Shown here: in pieces, positions 1 to 11,066 of the stretch
Numbering within the stretch: position 1 is the stretch's first letter
Layout of the letters: the number at the start of each line of letters is the position of its first letter
NCBI RefSeq assembly: GCF_000686585.1
Contig: NZ_JMKY01000001.1
Location: forward strand, 124,001-188,000
Reading direction: 5' to 3'
DNA: 64,000 nt
Source: Mycoplasmopsis lipofaciens ATCC 35015
Lineage (GTDB): Bacteria; Bacillota_I; Bacilli_A; Mycoplasmatales; Metamycoplasmataceae
Program-made: the position numbers and the translations under genes
Notes under the pieces: model-generated
What the model was told of the DNA's origin: nothing
The model's database searches: none
Seen by the model: the letters and a program-made list of their open reading frames with translations, nothing else

Positions 1-350
1 AAAATTGTTTCAATTTTATTGTTAATACTATGGCTACCTGCTGCTAATACTAATTCATCTTCATAATCTATTTGATTTCTAGCTGATCTAATTAAAAAAT
101 TAATATCTAATTCGCTAGCAATATTTGCAATTAAATTATTTTTATTCAAAATTACATCAACGTTATCGAAATTTTTTAATTTTTCTTTAACATTTTTAAA
201 TCTTTGTTCAATATTTTCTAAATTATTTTTATCTGGATTAATAGAAACTATAACTACTAATTTATCGAAAATTTTTAATGATTTTTTAATAACTGAAATG
301 TGTCCATCATGTAATGGATCAAAAGAACCTGCATAAATTGCTTTTTTCAT
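1..350 (-). CDS. coaD: Phosphopantetheine adenylyltransferase, C-terminus cut by window edge
   Basis: CoaD transfers AMP from ATP to 4'-phosphopantetheine, the penultimate step of CoA synthesis in the cytosol. About 116 residues are visible and the frame is open to base 1, so the C-terminal third lies outside the window. The nucleotidyltransferase signature GSFDPLHDGH is at residues 8-17. The IRSARNQIDYED stretch matches the CoaD segment after the adenylate site. The ATG at 350 lies one base from the ackA stop, so the two are probably one transcript with ackA and pta. CoA made here would feed the Pta reaction. NadD has the same N-terminal fold, but a separate NadD is at 8059 and this sequence has the CoaD pattern. 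Confidence 0.93.
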   Translation of the reverse strand, partial: MKKAIYAGSFDPLHDGHISVIKKSLKIFDKLVVIVSINPDKNNLENIEQRFKNVKEKLKNFDNVDVILNKNNLIANIASELDINFLIRSARNQIDYEDELVLAAGSHSINNKIETI

Positions 351-351
351 T

Positions 352-1539
352 TTATTTAAATAATTCTAACGCATGTTTAGCAATTAATAATTCTTCATTT
401 GTTCTTAAAACAAATACTTTTACTTCACTATTAGGTGTTGAAATTAATTCATATTCCCCTATTTTTCCATAGTTTTTTGTATCATCTATTTCAATTTTGG
501 CAAAATTTATCTTTTTAGCTATGTTTTCACGTAAGTTAGGTGTATTTTCTCCAACTCCTGCAGTAAATACTAATGCATCTAATTTTCCAATTTTGTTTGC
601 ATACATTGCACAGTAATCAATTATTTTTTGTGTATATAAATCAAAAGCAAATTTAGCTCTTTCATTATTATCATCAATAGCTTTTAATAAATCACGCATA
701 TCGCTAGAAACACCTGATACACCTAAAAGGCCTGATTTATTGTTCAAATCATCTGTAATTGTTTTAATATCTAAATTTAAATTTTCCGCAACAAAGTTAG
801 GTATTGAAGGATCAATATCTCCAGAACGTGTTCCCATCATTATTCCTGCTAAAGGTGTTAATCCCATTGATGTATCAATTGATTTTGAATTTTTAACGGC
901 ACATAAACTAGCGCCATTACCAATATGAAGATTGATAAAATTTACATTTTTTTTGTTTAAAATATTTTCTAATTTTAATGTACAAAATTCATGACTAATT
1001 CCATGCGCTCCGTATTTTTTTATATTAAATTTTTCTGTTCACTCAAAAGGAATTGGATATATTGAATTAATGTCTTCAATTGTTGTGTGAAATGATGTAT
1101 CAAATTCAGCACACATTTTTGCATGTGGCATAACTTTTTTAAATCCCAACATTGCTTGAACAGCACCAGGATTATGTAATGGCGCATAAATACTTGCTTT
1201 ATTAATTAATTCGATATTTTCATCGTCTAATTTAGTTGTTGAGTTAAAGTATGGGCCTCCATGAACAACTCTAAATCCTATTATTTCGATTTCTTTTGGA
1301 TTTTCAATTAATTTCATTTTTTTCATTAAGTTAATAATGTTTTCAACAGCAACGGTGTGATCTTTCATTTCTAATGAAATTTCATTAACTTTATCGTCGT
1401 GTTTAATTTTTATATTTCCTAGTGGAAGTTTAATTTTTTCTGCTAAACCATTTGCTATAACTTTTAAAGTTTCTTTGTCGAATAATGAAAGTTTGATTGA
1501 ACTACTTCCAGAATTTATAACTAAAATTTTTGATTTCAT
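352..1539 (-). CDS. ackA: Acetate kinase
   Basis: AckA makes ATP and acetate from acetyl phosphate and ADP, a main source of substrate-level ATP in fermenting mycoplasmas. The protein has 395 residues, the usual length. The first ASKHA phosphate loop is seen as INSGSSSIK near residues 7-15. HIGNGAS and the DTSMGLTPLAG segment form the middle of the active site. A TGA at 1036-1038 must be read as Trp in the EWTEKF stretch. An AGGAG ribosome site precedes the ATG. It follows pta by 17 bases, the classic pta-ackA pair. Confidence 0.97.
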
Positions 1540-1556
1540 TTTTTCTCCTTAATATT

Positions 1557-2552
1557 TTACTTTGCTTGTAGTGCTGTAATTAGTACAGTATTGACTACGT
1601 CTTCAACTTTTGAACCTCTTGATAAATCATTAACAGGTTTATTTGTTCCAACAATAATTGGGCCAATTGCTCCATAATTTGCTAGTCTTTGAACTAATTT
1701 ATAACCTATATTTCCAGCATTAAGTTCTGGAAAAATTAATGTATTTGAGATTTCATCATATTTTTCTAAACTATATTTTTTATTTCTAACATCTAAATCT
1801 AATGCAGCATCTAATTGAACTTCGCCGATTGATTTATATTGTGAGTGTAATTCTCTAAATTTGCTTGCAGCATTATGTACTAATTCACTTTCAGGGCTCT
1901 TTGCTGAAAAATTTGTTGAAAAACTTAAAAAGGCGATTCTTGGTTCGATGCCAAATTGTTCAACAAATTCACCCGCGTTTTTTGCAATATCAACTAATGA
2001 TTCTTCAGTTGGTTTTATATTAACTGAAATATCACTAAAGAATAAAGTGTTTTCATCTTTATGCATAATCATAACTGACGAAATTGTTTTTGTTCCCTTT
2101 TTAGGGCCGATTACTTTAAAACCAGCACGTAATATGTCTGCTGTTGAATAGTCTAATCCCCCAACAACTCCATCAACTTCACCAGTCTGAAGTAACATCA
2201 TTGCAAAATATGGTCTAGATTTCATCATTTTTTTACAAATATCTAATGTATCTTTGTTTTCTCTTCCTCTTGCTTTTTCTTTAGCTTCACGCATTTCAAA
2301 ATATTGTTGTGCTAATTCTTCGGTTTTTTTTGTTTCGTTTAATAAATTTAGAAATTTAATTTTTGGGTTTTCATTACAACAAGATTCACATGTTTGTTGT
2401 TTATCTTCTAAAAGTATCAATTCGATATTTTTAAATTTTGCTAGTTCTTTAGCTGCTGATAAGGCAATTTTATTGTCTCCATCAATTAAAACAATTTTTT
2501 TTGGTCTATCAAGATTGTTAACTTTTTCTGCTATCAATGATGTAAATTTCAT
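1557..2552 (-). CDS. pta: Phosphate acetyltransferase
   Basis: Pta converts acetyl-CoA and phosphate to acetyl phosphate and CoA, feeding acetate kinase. The 331 residues match the short form of the enzyme, lacking the N-terminal regulatory domains of the enterobacterial protein. The C-terminal half carries the family pattern with the PELNAGNIGYKLVQRLA segment and GPIIVGTNKPVNDLSRG, which lines the CoA/phosphate site. It starts with ATG after an AGGAG box and is the first gene of the pta-ackA-coaD unit. The AT-rich gap upstream (2553-2700) must carry its promoter, but I cannot name a clear -35/-10 pair. Confidence 0.97.
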   Translation of the reverse strand: MKFTSLIAEKVNNLDRPKKIVLIDGDNKIALSAAKELAKFKNIELILLEDKQQTCESCCNENPKIKFLNLLNETKKTEELAQQYFEMREAKEKARGRENKDTLDICKKMMKSRPYFAMMLLQTGEVDGVVGGLDYSTADILRAGFKVIGPKKGTKTISSVMIMHKDENTLFFSDISVNIKPTEESLVDIAKNAGEFVEQFGIEPRIAFLSFSTNFSAKSPESELVHNAASKFRELHSQYKSIGEVQLDAALDLDVRNKKYSLEKYDEISNTLIFPELNAGNIGYKLVQRLANYGAIGPIIVGTNKPVNDLSRGSKVEDVVNTVLITALQAK

Positions 2553-2702
2553 AATAACTCCTTTTAAAATACTTATAATGAATTGAATAATATTTATAAT
2601 TAATATTTTATATGTAAATGATAAAAAGATAAGTAATTAAACTTTCATGATTCAAAAAACAATAAAATTCATTCATTTTTGTTTTAAAAATCAAGCTAAA
2701 CA

Positions 2703-2754
2703 AAATAAGAAATAAAAGTTTATGTTAAAAGAGCATAAATTTTATTTCTTATTT
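2703..2754 (-). terminator. Hairpin after pepF
   Basis: An inverted repeat of about 21 base pairs with a single bulged base has arms at 2703-2724 and 2734-2754 and a 9-base loop. It sits between the pepF stop and the pta promoter region. A pure T-run is not obvious, but position and stem length favour a terminator for the uvrA-pepF unit. Confidence 0.65.
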
Positions 2755-2769
2755 CTAAAAAATCGATTT

Positions 2770-4596
2770 TTATTTTATTTTGAAAATTTTTTTGCCTATT
2801 TTTATTCATTCGTTTATTAATTGTTCAAAATAACTAAAGCCTATTTTGTAAAAATTGTCGTCATTTAAATCAACGCCAATATTTTTTAAAGTTTCTAATG
2901 GCATATTTTTATCACCCATTGATAGAAAATTTTTTATATATGTTTGTAAATAAGCACTACCTTGTGTTTTATAATTTGCAAAAAAGTAGTTTGCAACCAA
3001 TTGTCCTATAGCATACTTGTATACGTAAAATCCATAATAAAAATGTGGCACTGTAACACAAGCAATCATTTCGTCTTTTTTATATTTATTTTTTTTATAA
3101 CTATATTTTTGTAAATTATCATAATATAGTTTACTAATAGAATCATAACTTGCATTTACTGTAAAATTTTCAACACTTTTATAAAGGTTATATTCATAAT
3201 TAGCTCATAGTGTTTGTCTAAAAACAGTTCCAATAAAACCATCTATCATATTTTCTAATATTTTAAATTTCAACAAGTTACTGTTTGTTGTTTTTAACAA
3301 ATAATCATATAACATTAATTCATTAAAAATAGATGCTATTTCAGCTAAAAATATAGGATATTGACTATTTTCAAAATCATTATTTTTATCACTAAAATAA
3401 GAATGTAATGAGTGTCCAAGTTCATGAGCCAATGTTTCTACAGAACTTAAATCTCCATCAAAGTTCATTAATATGTATTTTTTATCAATTCCATATGTTT
3501 CGCCTATTGAATAAGCTCCAGATATTTTATTATCTATTGTCATATAATCAATTCAATTTTCGTTAATAGCTTTATTTATAATTGAATTGTATTCGTCTCC
3601 AAAAGGTTTTAAAGCTTCACTAACTAGATTTTGCATTTCTTCAATAGTATAAGTTGATTTAATTTTTGTTAATTCTCTATATGAATCATATTTTGGGTTA
3701 TATTTTTCTTTGAATTTTGCTTTATAAAATTTTTTGAAATATTCATCTTTTCTTTTAATAAGAGTCTTTAATGATGATACTCTATCGAATAATTTTAGTA
3801 AAAGATTATCTGTAATTTTGTCATCTATTGTTAACATCTCTACTGAATTTTTATATTTTCTAATTTTAGCTTCCGTTGCTATATTTGTGAATTGTTGGTG
3901 TAAAAGATTTGCTAAAGATTCCTTATGTTGTAAAAAAGCTTTTTGTCAATTTTTAACAGTGTTTTTTCTCAATAATGCATCGTCAGACTTCATTAATTTT
4001 AATCTTGATGCAGGTGTCAATTTATGTTTTTTATTTTTGGAATCTACAGGTTTTTCGAATTTAGATTCACTATCTGTAATTAAAGAAAAAACACTTTCAT
4101 ATGATGGATTAGCATTTGCGGTTTTGACTAAATATTCTTCTATTTCATCAGATAATTTGTGCTCAAACATCTCTATTTGTTGATTTATATTTTTTCTTTG
4201 ACTTGAAAGTCTTTCATCTTTTATTCATTCTTTTATTTTTTGAATATTTTTGTAGAATCTATTAATTTCTGAACCCATTTTTTCATTTAACTCAGTGTTT
4301 ATTTGATTTCATTGAATTTCTAATTGTTTTCATTTACTATTCGTGAGTTCACGATTAATATTATTGTTAATATAGTTATTTATTTTGTTTGCTAAAATAC
4401 CTGTCTTATATGAAATGGAAAAACTGTTAATAAAATTTTCGATGTTTTCATATTTTGAATCTTTAATATTTATTAATTCATTAAATAATATTTTATATTC
4501 ATCAAAAAGTTGATTTATAGTTTTACCTTTTAAGATATCATCTAAATCGAATTTATATTTTTTATCTACTTCATTTATATTTTTATATTGTTTCAT
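2770..4596 (-). CDS. pepF: Oligoendopeptidase F (M3B metallopeptidase)
   Basis: PepF is a cytosolic zinc endopeptidase that degrades short peptides, supplying amino acids to a cell that cannot make them. The 608 residues match the family. The zinc site HELGH is in [15 protein letters not shown], and the third ligand is expected in [11 protein letters not shown] about 25 residues on. Several in-frame TGA codons encode Trp. One lies near the 3' end, so the true stop is the TAA at 2770-2772 and the protein ends in GKKIFKIKN. The ATG lies 11 bases after the uvrA stop and its GGAGT ribosome site overlaps the uvrA 3' end, so the two are translated from one message. Confidence 0.95.
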
Positions 4597-4607
4597 ATTT
4601 ACTCCAA

Positions 4608-7442
4608 TTAATTTTTATTTAATAGTTCTTTTAAATATAATCCGGTATAACTATTTAGATTTTCACTAATTTGTTCCGGAGTACCAGCTGCAACAACTTC
4701 ACCACCATTTATTCCGCCTTCAGGCCCCAAATCAATAATGTAATCACAATTTTTAATAACATCTAAATTATGTTCAATCACAATAACCGTATCACCATTG
4801 TCAACTATTTTATTGAGTACTTTTAGTAAATTGCTCACATCATATGTATGTAAACCTGTTGTTGGTTCATCTAAAACATAGACAGTTTTTCCTGTTGGTT
4901 TTTTTTGTAAATATGTTGCCAATTTTACTCTTTGTGCTTCACCACCACTTAATGTTGTAGACGATTGACCTAGTTTTATATAACCAAGTCCAACAGCTTG
5001 TAAAGTTTCTAATTTTTGTTTGACATTTACTCTAGCTCCAAAAAATTCAACAGCTTCATCAACTGTCATATTTAAAACATCGCTAATGTTTTTATTGTGA
5101 TATTTTATTTCTAATGTTTCTCGATTATATCTTTCACCATCACATTGGTCACAAGTTATATAAACATCTGGTAGAAAATGCATTTCTATTTTTATTAAAC
5201 CATCTCCAGAGCATTTTTCACAACGCCCTCCAGGAACATTAAAACTAAAACGTGATCTTGAGTAACCTCTTATTCTCGATTCTTCTACAGTTGCAAATAT
5301 TTCTCTTATTTCATCAAAAACAGATGTATAAGTAGCAGGATTACTTCTTGGAGTTCTACCTATAGGACTTTGATTAACAGAGATTATTTTATCGACATTT
5401 TTCAAACCACTAATTGATTTAAATGTCCCTATCTTACCTTGAAAATTTTTGTTTAATGCTTTTTCAGTACCCTTCACGAAAATTTCATTAACTAGTGTAC
5501 TTTTACCTGAACCACTCAAACCTGTAACACCTATAAATTTACCTAATGGAAATTTTACTGTTATTTTCTTTAAATTATTTTGATTTGCCTCATGAATAGT
5601 AACAACTTTGCCATTACCGCTTCTTCTGGATTTAGGAACATCTATTTTTCATTCTCCACTTAAATATTTTCCTGTTATAGATTTATTTTCATTAATTAAA
5701 TCTTGAATTTGTCCCTGTGCAACAACTTCACCACCATGTATTCCTGCTTTAGGTCCTATATCAATTAAATAATCTGCACTTTTAATAGTTTCTTCATCGT
5801 GTTCAACTACTATTAGTGTGTTACCAATATCCACCATTTTTTTAAGTGTTTTAATTAATCTATCATTATCTTTTTGATGCAAACCAATAGATGGTTCATC
5901 TAAAACATATAAAACTCCTGTTAAATTACTTCCTATTTGTGTTGCTAATTTTATTCTTTGACTTTCTCCACCACTTAAAGTTTCTGCATTTCTATTTAAT
6001 GTAAGATAATTTAAACCTACATTTTTTAAAAATCTTAACCTATTTACTAATTCATTGATTATTAAATTTGATATAGTTTTTTGCTCTTCATTTAATTTTA
6101 AATTTTCCACATGAATTAAAGCCTCATCAACACTCATACGGGCAAAATCATTAATACTTTTACCATTCACTTGAACTGCTAATGCGTATTTATTTAATCT
6201 ACTACCATGACATTTTTGACATTCGAATGTACCCATATATTTTTTAAGTCAATCTCTTATTTTTTGACTTGATGTTTCATAATAAAGACGTTCAATTTTA
6301 GTTAAAATACCCTCAATAAATTTTGTTCTGCGATATTTATTGTTGTTTGAGGATACAATAACAAATTCAATTTCATCTTCTGAACCATATTTGATAATAT
6401 CTAATTCTTTTTTACTTAAATTTTCAATTGGCCTATTTTTATCAATATTATAATAATTTAATAAAACATCGAATTCTTGTCATTCTAAGTTTTGACTATT
6501 TACAGTATTTTGAAAATATTTTATTCCGCCCTCATTTATGCTTCTTCATTGTTCAGGAGCAACTTGATCAAAATCAGCTTTTAAATCAACACCCAATCCT
6601 TTACATTTTTGACACATTCCAAACGGAGAATTAAATGAAAAAAGTCTAGTGTCTATTTTAGGCATTTCAAAATCTTTATAAATACATGAATGCAATTTAC
6701 TAAATGTTTTTATAACACCATCTGTAGTTTCAATTTTTACTAATCCTTTTGAATAACTAATTGCTATGTCAATAGCTTCGCTTATTCTATTTTTACTTTC
6801 TTCATTTAAAACAATTCTATCTACAACTATATCTATTGTATGTTTGATATTTTTTTCTAATTCTATTTTTTCATCTAAATTCATTATTTGGTTATCAACT
6901 TTGATTCTTATAAAACCCTCTTTCCGAAGTTTTTCAATGGTATTTGCATGTGTTCCTTTTTCTCCATCAATAATTGGAGATAAAATGTATAACTTACTAT
7001 TTTGAGGTAAAGAATAAATAGAATTTAATATATCTTTATTTGTTTGACTCGTTATTTCAATTTTGTGTTTAGGACAAAATGGAACGCCGATACGAGCGAA
7101 TAATAATCTAAAATAATCATAAATTTCTGTAACAGTACCAACTGTGGAACGAGGATTATTATGCGTTGTCTTTTGTTCAATAGAAATAGATGGACTTAAA
7201 CCATCTATACTATCAACGTCAGGTTTACTTGTACCCCCTAAAAATAGTCTTGCGTAATTACTTAAACTATCAACATATTTTCTTCGTCCTTCTTCATAAA
7301 TAGTATTAAATGCAAGAGAAGATTTACCACTTCCACTTAAGCCCGTAAATACTATCAATTTGTTTTTAGGTATTGTTAATGAAATATTTTTTAAATTGTT
7401 CTCTTTTGCTCCTTTTATAATAATTTCTTCTTTTGCTGACAT
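4608..7442 (-). CDS. uvrA: Excinuclease ABC subunit A
   Basis: UvrA is the damage-sensing ATPase of nucleotide excision repair; as a dimer it loads UvrB on lesions. The protein has 944 residues with two ABC modules. Walker A sequences GLSGSGKSS (N-terminal) and SGSGKST (C-terminal) are present. So are signatures [12 protein letters not shown] and [12 protein letters not shown], and the UvrA zinc module (CEKCSGDG ... CDQCDG). Internal TGA codons are Trp. Start is ATG with AAGGGG upstream. Its partner UvrB is at 14870 on the other strand under its own promoter. It shares a message with pepF. Confidence 0.98.
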
Positions 7443-7591
7443 ATTAACCCCTTATTTTCAAGATAAATTTAATTTTTTTAATTATATAGAGAATTAAAAA
7501 ATTATTTTTTATTTATAAATAATTCTGTTGCAATTAAGCGGAAAAATATTAAAATTTGAGTAATAAAAAAATTTATATTTTAGATGTTTTT

Positions 7592-7951
7592 ATGAATGAA
7601 GAAATAATAGATAAAGAACGAGCAGAAATTTATTGAGAAAAAAGATTTGATGATAAAACCAATGTAAAGGATTTTGTAGGTCGCGAAATGCATAAACAAG
7701 AATATAGAAACAAAAATTCTAAATACGGTTGAAATATTGACCATATATTACCAATAAGTAAAGGTGGTAAAAGTACTTGTGGAAATTGCGTTCCATTAAA
7801 TATAGTGTCTAATGAAGTAAAAAAAGATAATACAAGTTGAAAAGATAATAATAAAATTTGAGAAATAAAGCGAACATCACCTACAAAATGTCATAATGGT
7901 AATAAAAAGGTTAAACGTTATGTAATAAGAGAAAAACAAATTAAAAATTAA
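7592..7951 (+). CDS. Orphan HNH-domain endonuclease
   Basis: This 119-residue protein holds an HNH nuclease motif: IDHILPISKGG at residues 49-59 (metal-binding Asp50-His51), followed by the NCVPLN ... N ... K pattern at 65-77. HNH proteins cut DNA in restriction, recombination, phage packaging or homing. Here there is no methylase, phage gene or intron nearby, so its role is unknown. In-frame TGA codons encode Trp at several sites, so it is adapted to the mycoplasma code. No good ribosome site is seen before the ATG. It is divergent from uvrA across a 149-base gap and has its own terminator. Confidence 0.8.
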
Positions 7952-7981
7952 AAAAGAAACATTATTAACTAGAATAAATTT

Positions 7982-8012
7982 AAAGTAGCATTTTTATTTA
8001 ATGCTATTTTTA
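7982..8012 (+). terminator. Rho-independent terminator after the HNH gene
   Basis: An 11-bp stem with one G-U pair (arms 7982-7992 and 8000-8010) around a 7-base loop is followed by a short T-rich tail. It separates the HNH gene from nadD. Confidence 0.75.
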
Positions 8013-8058
8013 TATTAAAATTAAATATGTATCTTAATTTAAGAAAGCAGGAAGTATT

Positions 8059-9156
8059 ATGAAAATTGCATTATTCGGAGGAACTTTTGATCCAATCCAT
8101 AAAGGTCATATTGAAATTGCTAAACAAGCATATGAAGAATTAAAAATAGATAAATTATATTTTATTCCAGCAAACAAAAATCCTTTTAAAAAAAGAAAAA
8201 TATCTACAACTAATGAGCAAAGAATTCAAATGTTAAATATTGCCATTAAAAAAATAAAAGATATGAACTTTGAAGTAAGTGAATTTGAAACAAAAAGAGG
8301 AGGAAATAGTTATACTTTCGAAACGATTAGGTATTTTAGACAAAAATTTCCTAATGATGAATTATTTTTTATAATGGGTAGTGATTTATTACCAACATTA
8401 AATAAGTGAGAAAATATAGATGAAATAAGTAGTAAATGTAAAATTGTTATATATCGAAGAAATAATAAAATTAATAAGATAAATATAAAAAAATATAATT
8501 GTTTATTAATGAAAAATAAAATTTTAAAAGATTCATCAACAAATATTAGAAATGGAATATTTGATTTTTTAGATGAAGATGTTAATAAATATATTGGAAA
8601 TAACTTTTTATATAGCAAAGAAATTGTTCATGGTATTTTATCAGCTAAAAGAGCTAAACATTGTGTCGCTGCAGCAACTTTTGCAGCCGAATTAGCAAAA
8701 ACAATTAATTATGACGCTAAAATTGCATATTATGCAGGTTTGTTCCATGATATTTGTAAAGAATTAAATGAATTGGAATTTAGAGAATTTATTTCCCAAT
8801 TTAATTTAAATGGCTTTGATAAAGAAATATTTCCTAATTATAAATTACATCAAATTGCTGGAAGTTTGTGATTGAAATATATTTATAAAATTGATAATGA
8901 AGAGATTATAAAAGCTGTTAGCATTCACACCTCACTAGCTCTTGATTTATCTACATTAGATAAAATTTTATTTATAGCCGATAAGATTTGTGAAGGAAGA
9001 GCTTTTGATGGTGTGCAAAAATTGCGTCAACTTGTCAAAACTAATTTTGAACAAGGTTTTAAAGAAGTTGTAAAAAGAACTTATGAATTTAATAAAAACA
9101 AAGGTATAATTTTTGATAAAGAACAAGAAAAAATATATAAAAAATGAATGTCATAA
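8059..9156 (+). CDS. nadD: Nicotinate-nucleotide adenylyltransferase fused to a YqeK-type HD domain
   Basis: Residues 1 to about 180 are NadD, which makes nicotinate adenine dinucleotide for NAD synthesis. It has GGTFDPIHKGH at residues 7-17 and the SSTNIR motif near 155. The C-terminal half is an HD metal-dependent phosphohydrolase like YqeK: His in RAKHC, His-Asp in LFHDICKE near residue 230 and Asp in FIADKICEGR. YqeK proteins hydrolyse diadenosine tetraphosphate, so the fusion may pair NAD synthesis with clean-up of nucleotide by-products. Internal TGA codons are Trp, and the last one moves the stop to 9154-9156. The fusion is known in mycoplasmas. 365 residues in total. Confidence 0.95.
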
Positions 9157-9177
9157 TTCATTACTAGAAAGAATAAT

Positions 9178-9918
9178 ATGAAAGAATTAATTAGAGTGCA
9201 AAAAATTATTGCGCAATCGGGATATTGCTCGCGTCGTAAAGCAGAAGAATATATAAGTAAGGGACTAGTAAAAGTGAATGGGGTTATCATTGAGTTGGGT
9301 GCAAAGGCTCAAATCAATGATGAAATAAAAGTTAATGATAAATTGATTTCTATTCCAGAAAATAATTTTGTTTATTTTTTATTAAATAAACCTAAAAGAG
9401 TGGTTTCTACTGTCAAAGACCCACAAGGAAGACAAACAGTAGTTCAATACATAGATACTAATGAAAGAATAGTACCCGTAGGTAGATTAGATTATAATAC
9501 AACTGGATTAATGTTGTTAACTAATGATTTTGAATTAGTTAATAAATTAACTCACCCTAAATATGAAATTCCAAGAACTTACCGAGCAAGAATAGATAGT
9601 CCATTATCGTTATCTGAATTTAAAAAAATAAATAGTGGTATCGAATTAGATGGAAAAATCTCTCATCAAATTGTTGATCAGGTTGAGGAAAAAAGTTATT
9701 TAATTACATTGCATGTCGGTTCATATCATCATGTAAAAAAATTATTTGAAAAATTAAATCATAAAGTAATTAATTTAAAACGAGTAAGTTATGCCAATTT
9801 AAAAGTTGATAAAATTCCAGAAGGAGCATATCGAAAAATCACTTTAAAAGAATTGAAAGATTTAAAAAATATAATTAGAAAACAAGAACAAAAATTATGC
9901 GAAGCAAGACAAAAATAA
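9178..9918 (+). CDS. rluB: Pseudouridine synthase, RsuA/RluB family
   Basis: This 246-residue protein converts a specific uridine in rRNA to pseudouridine. An S4 RNA-binding domain occupies about residues 5-60 (IAQSGYCSRRKAEEYI ... KVNG). The catalytic motif GRLDYNTTGL follows near residues 101-110 with the catalytic Asp. The FLLNKP segment before it is typical of the family. Length and the S4 domain favour RluB (23S rRNA) over RsuA, but the target base cannot be fixed from sequence. It starts 21 bases after nadD, and its last 22 bases overlap the next gene. Confidence 0.92.
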   Translation: MKELIRVQKIIAQSGYCSRRKAEEYISKGLVKVNGVIIELGAKAQINDEIKVNDKLISIPENNFVYFLLNKPKRVVSTVKDPQGRQTVVQYIDTNERIVPVGRLDYNTTGLMLLTNDFELVNKLTHPKYEIPRTYRARIDSPLSLSEFKKINSGIELDGKISHQIVDQVEEKSYLITLHVGSYHHVKKLFEKLNHKVINLKRVSYANLKVDKIPEGAYRKITLKELKDLKNIIRKQEQKLCEARQK

Positions 9919-11033
9919 AATTATTATCATTATCTATGATATCAATTCTACCAATGTCCACTATGGCAATCAAATGTCAGAGTAGTTTTTATGATTCAAC
10001 CGATTTTTTTAAAAGTGAATATTCTTTAAAATTGAGACAAAATTTTCAAATATTTAAAATTAATTTTGACCAATTAAATTCCTTTATGGGTGATAATGAA
10101 AAAAATAATTATAAATCATATTATTTCAATAGTTATTTAGAAATTAAAAAAGTAACAGATTTTTTTATTAATAAATTTCAAAACGATGATTTATTGAGAT
10201 ATTTATTAAACGAAGAGGATTCTATTATTCAAGTAGGTTATAAAAATGGAAATTCTATAGTTGAAAATCCAGATTTTGAGTTTCTTAAATTTCAACTAAA
10301 ACCTTTCTCTGAAAATAATCAAATTCCCTTAAATCTTCAAATAAGATATTTAGATATAATAAATACTGAAATTAATAAAATAATGGATGATTGAAGTAAT
10401 TGAATACCAAATAATTCAGCTCTAAAAAGATATGTAAATGCATTTTTGAATAATCCTGGTTGACCGTTTTTTAATAATTCTAATTACAGTGAAGAAGACA
10501 AAAAATTTCTTGAAAATGAATTTTATAAAGAAATTAATGACTCATTTAATGAAATGAAAAATGAATATTCTCAGAGATATTTTAATAAGCATTTGTCTTC
10601 AATAGATTATTCTACTATTTTGGTTAATACCTCTAGTTTAGAAAGCAATAATAAACATACTCATGCTTTAATAAATTTATGAAGAGAATGAAATTCAGCA
10701 ACTTCAATTTACAATATAAATAACGAGCTTAAATATAATAAAAATAATAAAGTAGTAATAATAAAGAAATTTATAGATAGCTTTTTTAATATAATAGAAG
10801 ATAAAAATATAGATAAACCAATATTTATTAAAATTTCTAAAGATAATAAAAGTGTTGAAATAAATTTTTCAGAATTTATGACTAAATGAAAAGCAGTTTA
10901 CAATAATAGTGAATTAATAAAAATGCACAATAATGAAAAAGAGTTTGAAGAAAAATTCATTTTTCCTATCAATGAAATGATTAGAATAGCACATTCTATT
11001 TTTAGAATAATTCAAAGCTATAAATCAAGTTAA
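9897..11033 (+). CDS. Hypothetical exported protein
   Basis: I do not recognise this 378-residue protein. It begins with a positively charged then hydrophobic stretch (MRSKTKIKLLSLSMISILPM) that looks like a signal peptide, with a Cys at residue 28 in MAIKCQS. That could be a poor lipobox, but Lys just before the Cys is unusual, so lipid attachment is uncertain. The rest is polar and rich in Asn, Lys, Phe and Ile with no repeats. TGA codons are read as Trp throughout the second half. The start overlaps the rluB end by 22 bases, which suggests coupled translation, although the products seem unrelated. A strong terminator follows at once. Confidence 0.75.
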
Positions 11034-11066
11034 AAAATGTGTGAAAATAATGATTTCACACATTTT
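11034..11066. terminator. Bidirectional terminator between convergent genes
   Basis: A perfect 13-bp inverted repeat (11034-11046 and 11054-11066) with a 7-base loop has A-rich and T-rich flanks. It can end the exported-protein gene from the left and galE from the right; its right arm overlaps the galE stop codon. Confidence 0.85.

Noticed and set aside
868-1038. Apparent break inside ackA, and many similar breaks elsewhere
   Set aside because: The interruptions are TGA codons at conserved Trp positions. With the mycoplasma code the frames are intact, so these are not pseudogenes.
1861-2586. Open frames opposite pta, and similar frames opposite thrS, pgk, leuS and lon
   Set aside because: They lack ribosome sites and known motifs, and mirror the codon pattern of the real genes on the other strand.
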